The translations under genes were made by a program, and so were the position numbers. Of a DNA stretch of 7,570 nucleotides, positions 5,699 through 7,570 are shown piece after piece. The notes beneath the pieces were generated by a model. That model saw nothing but the letters and a program-made list of their open reading frames with translations, was not told the origin of the DNA and did not search any database. The stretch spans positions 1 through 7,570 of the forward strand of contig JBNKLQ010000286.1 of the NCBI GenBank assembly GCA_050292445.1. Direction: 5' to 3'. Every line of letters begins with the position of its first letter. The first letter of the stretch is position 1. The stretch comes from Leptofilum sp050292445 (lineage in GTDB: Bacteria > Chloroflexota > Anaerolineae > Promineifilales > Promineifilaceae).

Positions 5699-6271
5699 AT
5701 GACGACCTTGAGTTCACCAAAATCAGAAACGCGCAAAGGGCTTCGTGTTTTTAGCAAGCGCGTTGCTAAGGATTATGTAAATCCATATTACGCTGCAATT
5801 TTATTAGGCATCGTTCTATTTGCTGCCTTTTTTATAACGGGCAGTGGCCTGGGCGCGTCTGGTGGCCTGAACCGGCTGCTAATGGTGGTGGAAGACGCTA
5901 TCGCTCCCGAGCATGTCGATCGCACCGCGTACTTGTTGACGATGGCCGGGGGTGAGAAGAATCCGCTGGACAGCTGGATTGTCTTTTTGACCATCGGGAC
6001 AGTGTTTGGTGGGGCTGTGGCAGGCTGGCGAAACGGCCGTATCAAACTAGAAACCAACAAAGGCCCCCAAATTTCTACCCGGCAGCGCTGGCTCATGGCC
6101 TTCATCGGTGGCACGCTGATGGGGTACGGTGCCCGCTTTGCTCGTGGCTGTACTTCTGGGCAGGCGTTGTCTGGTGGCGCGGTGCTTTCTGTGGGGAGCT
6201 GGGCATTTATGTTTGCCGTTTTTGGCGGCGGCTACGCCATGGCTTATTTCGTCCGCAAACTGTGGAACTGA
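5699..6271 (+). CDS. YeeE/YedE-family sulfur transport protein, first half
   Basis: A 190-aa membrane protein with about four hydrophobic segments (about 30-50, 92-112, 131-150 and 160-187) and a basic N-terminal tail. The motif ARGCTSGQALSGG (residues 148-160) with C151 is the family signature; in the thiosulfate importer TsuA equivalent cysteines line the conduction path. It is shorter than full-length YeeE and is paired with a second YeeE/YedE protein 91 bases downstream, as in split two-subunit members (PmpA/PmpB or SoxT type). Together they probably import a small sulfur species such as thiosulfate. The start ATG has a strong AAGAGGAG site (5682-5689), overlapping the stop of the upstream cytochrome gene, so the two are co-transcribed and probably translationally coupled. 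The transported substrate is an inference. Confidence 0.87.
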   Translation: MTTLSSPKSETRKGLRVFSKRVAKDYVNPYYAAILLGIVLFAAFFITGSGLGASGGLNRLLMVVEDAIAPEHVDRTAYLLTMAGGEKNPLDSWIVFLTIGTVFGGAVAGWRNGRIKLETNKGPQISTRQRWLMAFIGGTLMGYGARFARGCTSGQALSGGAVLSVGSWAFMFAVFGGGYAMAYFVRKLWN

Positions 6272-6277
6272 TTAATA

Positions 6278-6347
6278 GGACGCAGATTACCATGATCTAC
6301 CTGATTTAGAGCTTCAAAATCAGGGGAATCAGGCAAATCAGCGTTCC
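6278..6347. repeat. Hairpin-forming intergenic repeat
   Basis: The left arm 6278-6310 and right arm 6314-6347 are imperfect reverse complements, with matching blocks ACGC, GATT, CCTGATTT and GCGTT, around a 3-nt loop. ATTAA occurs directly on both sides (6271-6275 and 6348-6352), resembling a 5-bp target duplication. No T-run follows, so it is not a standard terminator, though it could stabilise mRNA ends or reduce expression of the downstream gene. It has internal repeats built on CTGATT or ATCAGG words. It fills the gap between the two YeeE/YedE genes, with AAGGAG at 6351-6356 just after it. Confidence 0.6.
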
Positions 6348-6362
6348 ATTAAGGAGCAAACA

Positions 6363-7570
6363 ATGGCTACTTTTCCTTTACCACTCGGTGAACTCCTCGG
6401 ACATTGGGGTTCTTACGTTGTTTATTTACTCGTTGGCTTTGCTTTTGGTTATGTGCTGGAAATTGCCGGATTTGGCAACTCTAAAAAGCTAGCCGCCCAA
6501 TTTTATTTTAAAGAAATGACTGTGATCAAAGTGATGTTTGGCGCGATCATTGTGGCCATGGTGCTGATTTTCCTGGCATCTGGCGTGGGATTGCTAGATT
6601 ACAACCTGGTTTATGTTAACCCAACTTATTTGTGGCCTGGCATCGTTGGCGGTTTGATCATGGGTGTGGGGTTCATTATCGGCGGTTTTTGCCCCGGCAC
6701 TTCGCTGGTGGCAGCGGCCACGCTCAAGCTGGACGGCATCTTCTTCGTCCTGGGCGTATTTTTTGGCATCTTCCTGTTTGGCGAGACCGTTGGCGGATTC
6801 AGCGAATATTGGAACTCTTCCTATATGGGGCGCTTCACATTGCCGGAATGGCTGGGTTTGTCCACCGGCACCGTTGTGCTGCTGGTGGTGCTGATGGCCC
6901 TCTTCATGTTTTGGGGTTCGGAGAAGCTGGAACAATATTTTGGCGGCATGGATGCGGCTAAGGAACCGAAATGGCGCATTGGCGCGGGTGGTGGCTTGGC
7001 GCTGGCTGCTGTTGGCCTGATCATCATTGGTCAGCCCACTACGCTGGATCGCTGGAACCGCATCGCAGATGAGAAAACGGCGGCGCTGGAGGAACGGACC
7101 GTGCAGGTGCATCCCGCCGAAATGCTGGAAAAACTCCACGATGACAGCCTCAAGGTGATCATGTTGGATGTGCGCAGCGAAGCGGATTACAACCAATTCC
7201 ACATTTTGGATGCACAGCATGTGCTGCCAGAAGAATTGCCTGAGATGGTGCCTGCGCTGCATCTGGAGCCGGCTAACACGGTCTTTTTTGTGATGAGCAA
7301 TGACGAAACGGCCGCAACCGAAGCGTGGAAAACGCTGCAAGCTGAAAGTGTGCCCAATGTGTATATTTTGGAAGGCGGCATCAACAATTGGCTTACCCTC
7401 TTTGGCAACGATGAATTCCTGGCAGCCCACCCGCGCGTGCCGCAGGCCGATGACCAACTGGCCTTTGCCTTCCCGGCGGCGCTAGGCGCACGCCAATTCC
7501 CGGCCGAACCCGATCCGCACCAGTATGAATTTATCTATGAGTCAAAAGTGATTTTGGAATTAAAGCGTGC
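6363..7570 (+). CDS. YeeE/YedE-family transporter fused to a rhodanese-like domain lacking the catalytic Cys (3' partial)
   Basis: The reading frame is open from ATG 6363 to the window end (402 full codons, no stop). It has about six membrane helices (residues about 16-35, 54-73, 90-110, 125-145, 167-185 and 205-223). GGFCPGTSLVAAATLKLDG around C110 is the YeeE/YedE signature. Residues about 246-345 are rhodanese-like: IMLDVRSEADYNQFHI (266-281) and NVYILEGGINNW (332-343) are the usual flanking motifs. Where active rhodaneses have Cys in the VYCxSG loop, this protein reads FFVMSNDETAA with Met311, so sulfurtransfer is unlikely and a binding or regulatory role is more plausible. A further tail (about 346 onward) is not recognised. 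AAGGAG (6351-6356) lies 6 bases before the ATG. It is the likely partner of the upstream 190-aa YeeE/YedE protein. An even number of helices would place both termini on the same membrane face. Confidence 0.85.
   Translation, partial: MATFPLPLGELLGHWGSYVVYLLVGFAFGYVLEIAGFGNSKKLAAQFYFKEMTVIKVMFGAIIVAMVLIFLASGVGLLDYNLVYVNPTYLWPGIVGGLIMGVGFIIGGFCPGTSLVAAATLKLDGIFFVLGVFFGIFLFGETVGGFSEYWNSSYMGRFTLPEWLGLSTGTVVLLVVLMALFMFWGSEKLEQYFGGMDAAKEPKWRIGAGGGLALAAVGLIIIGQPTTLDRWNRIADEKTAALEERTVQVHPAEMLEKLHDDSLKVIMLDVRSEADYNQFHILDAQHVLPEELPEMVPALHLEPANTVFFVMSNDETAATEAWKTLQAESVPNVYILEGGINNWLTLFGNDEFLAAHPRVPQADDQLAFAFPAALGARQFPAEPDPHQYEFIYESKVILELKR

Larger units (their letters stand above)
390..6040. repeat. Dispersed ACGGCCGT palindrome (8 exact copies)
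   Basis: Exact ACGGCCGT octamers start at 390, 482, 1531, 2696, 3235, 3649, 4560 and 6033. All fall inside genes but in different reading frames, coding TAV, RP or GR, so protein sequence alone does not explain them. Base composition predicts well under one copy in this length. Four further CGGCCG cores with other flanks lie at 2234, 3385, 7309 and 7501. The pattern resembles highly iterated palindromes such as cyanobacterial HIP1 (GCGATCGC). Confidence 0.7.

Noticed and set aside
6594..7457. 287-aa open frame on the minus strand
   Set aside because: It is antisense to the clear YeeE/YedE-rhodanese gene, is rich in His, Gln and Arg as shadows often are, and has no known motif.
1..7570. tRNA, rRNA or riboswitch
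   Set aside because: No cloverleaf, rRNA block or recognisable riboswitch core was seen by eye on either strand; a covariance-model scan would be the decisive test.

Overview
The window looks like a chromosomal piece of a mid-GC bacterium, most likely a Chloroflexota (Anaerolineae-like) member. That placement is an inference from the style of the multihaem cytochromes, the intergenic hairpin repeats and an over-used ACGGCCGT palindrome; no rRNA or marker gene confirms it. All recognised genes lie on the + strand.

Layout. (1) 1-77: non-coding, with short tandem TGAC-type 8-mers. (2) 78-692: a NUDIX hydrolase. (3) 693-861: a dense control region with a Crp/Rex-like palindrome, a weaker second site, a candidate -10 box and an inverted repeat just before the next gene. 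(4) 862-1185: an ArsR/SmtB-type repressor. (5) 1186-1338: a stem-loop and a perfect 14-bp palindrome overlapping a candidate promoter. (6) 1339-2787: an exported octahaem c-type cytochrome of the octahaem tetrathionate reductase (OTR) type. (7) 2788-2915: a hairpin-forming repeat element. (8) 2916-5683: one long gene interrupted only by a 10-N assembly gap. It encodes a fusion of a heptahaem (or larger) exported cytochrome c, EF-hand-like loops and a C-terminal di-haem cytochrome b membrane domain. (9) 5699-6271: a YeeE/YedE-family membrane protein. (10) 6278-6347: a second hairpin repeat. (11) 6363-7570: a second YeeE/YedE protein fused to a rhodanese-like domain that lacks the catalytic cysteine; it runs off the window.

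How the parts may work together (inference): quinol would pass electrons through the membrane cytochrome b, then the fused c-haems, then the octahaem enzyme, which would reduce a sulfur compound such as tetrathionate outside the membrane. The paired YeeE/YedE proteins, a family that includes the thiosulfate importer TsuA, could take up the thiosulfate product, and the rhodanese-like tail could bind or hand on sulfur. An ArsR-type regulator next to YeeE/YedE genes recalls the BigR/SqrR persulfide-responsive loci. The most distinctive points are the c/EF-hand/b fusion, the pseudo-rhodanese tail, the layered promoter upstream of arsR, and the genome-style ACGGCCGT palindrome (8 exact copies in 7.6 kb).
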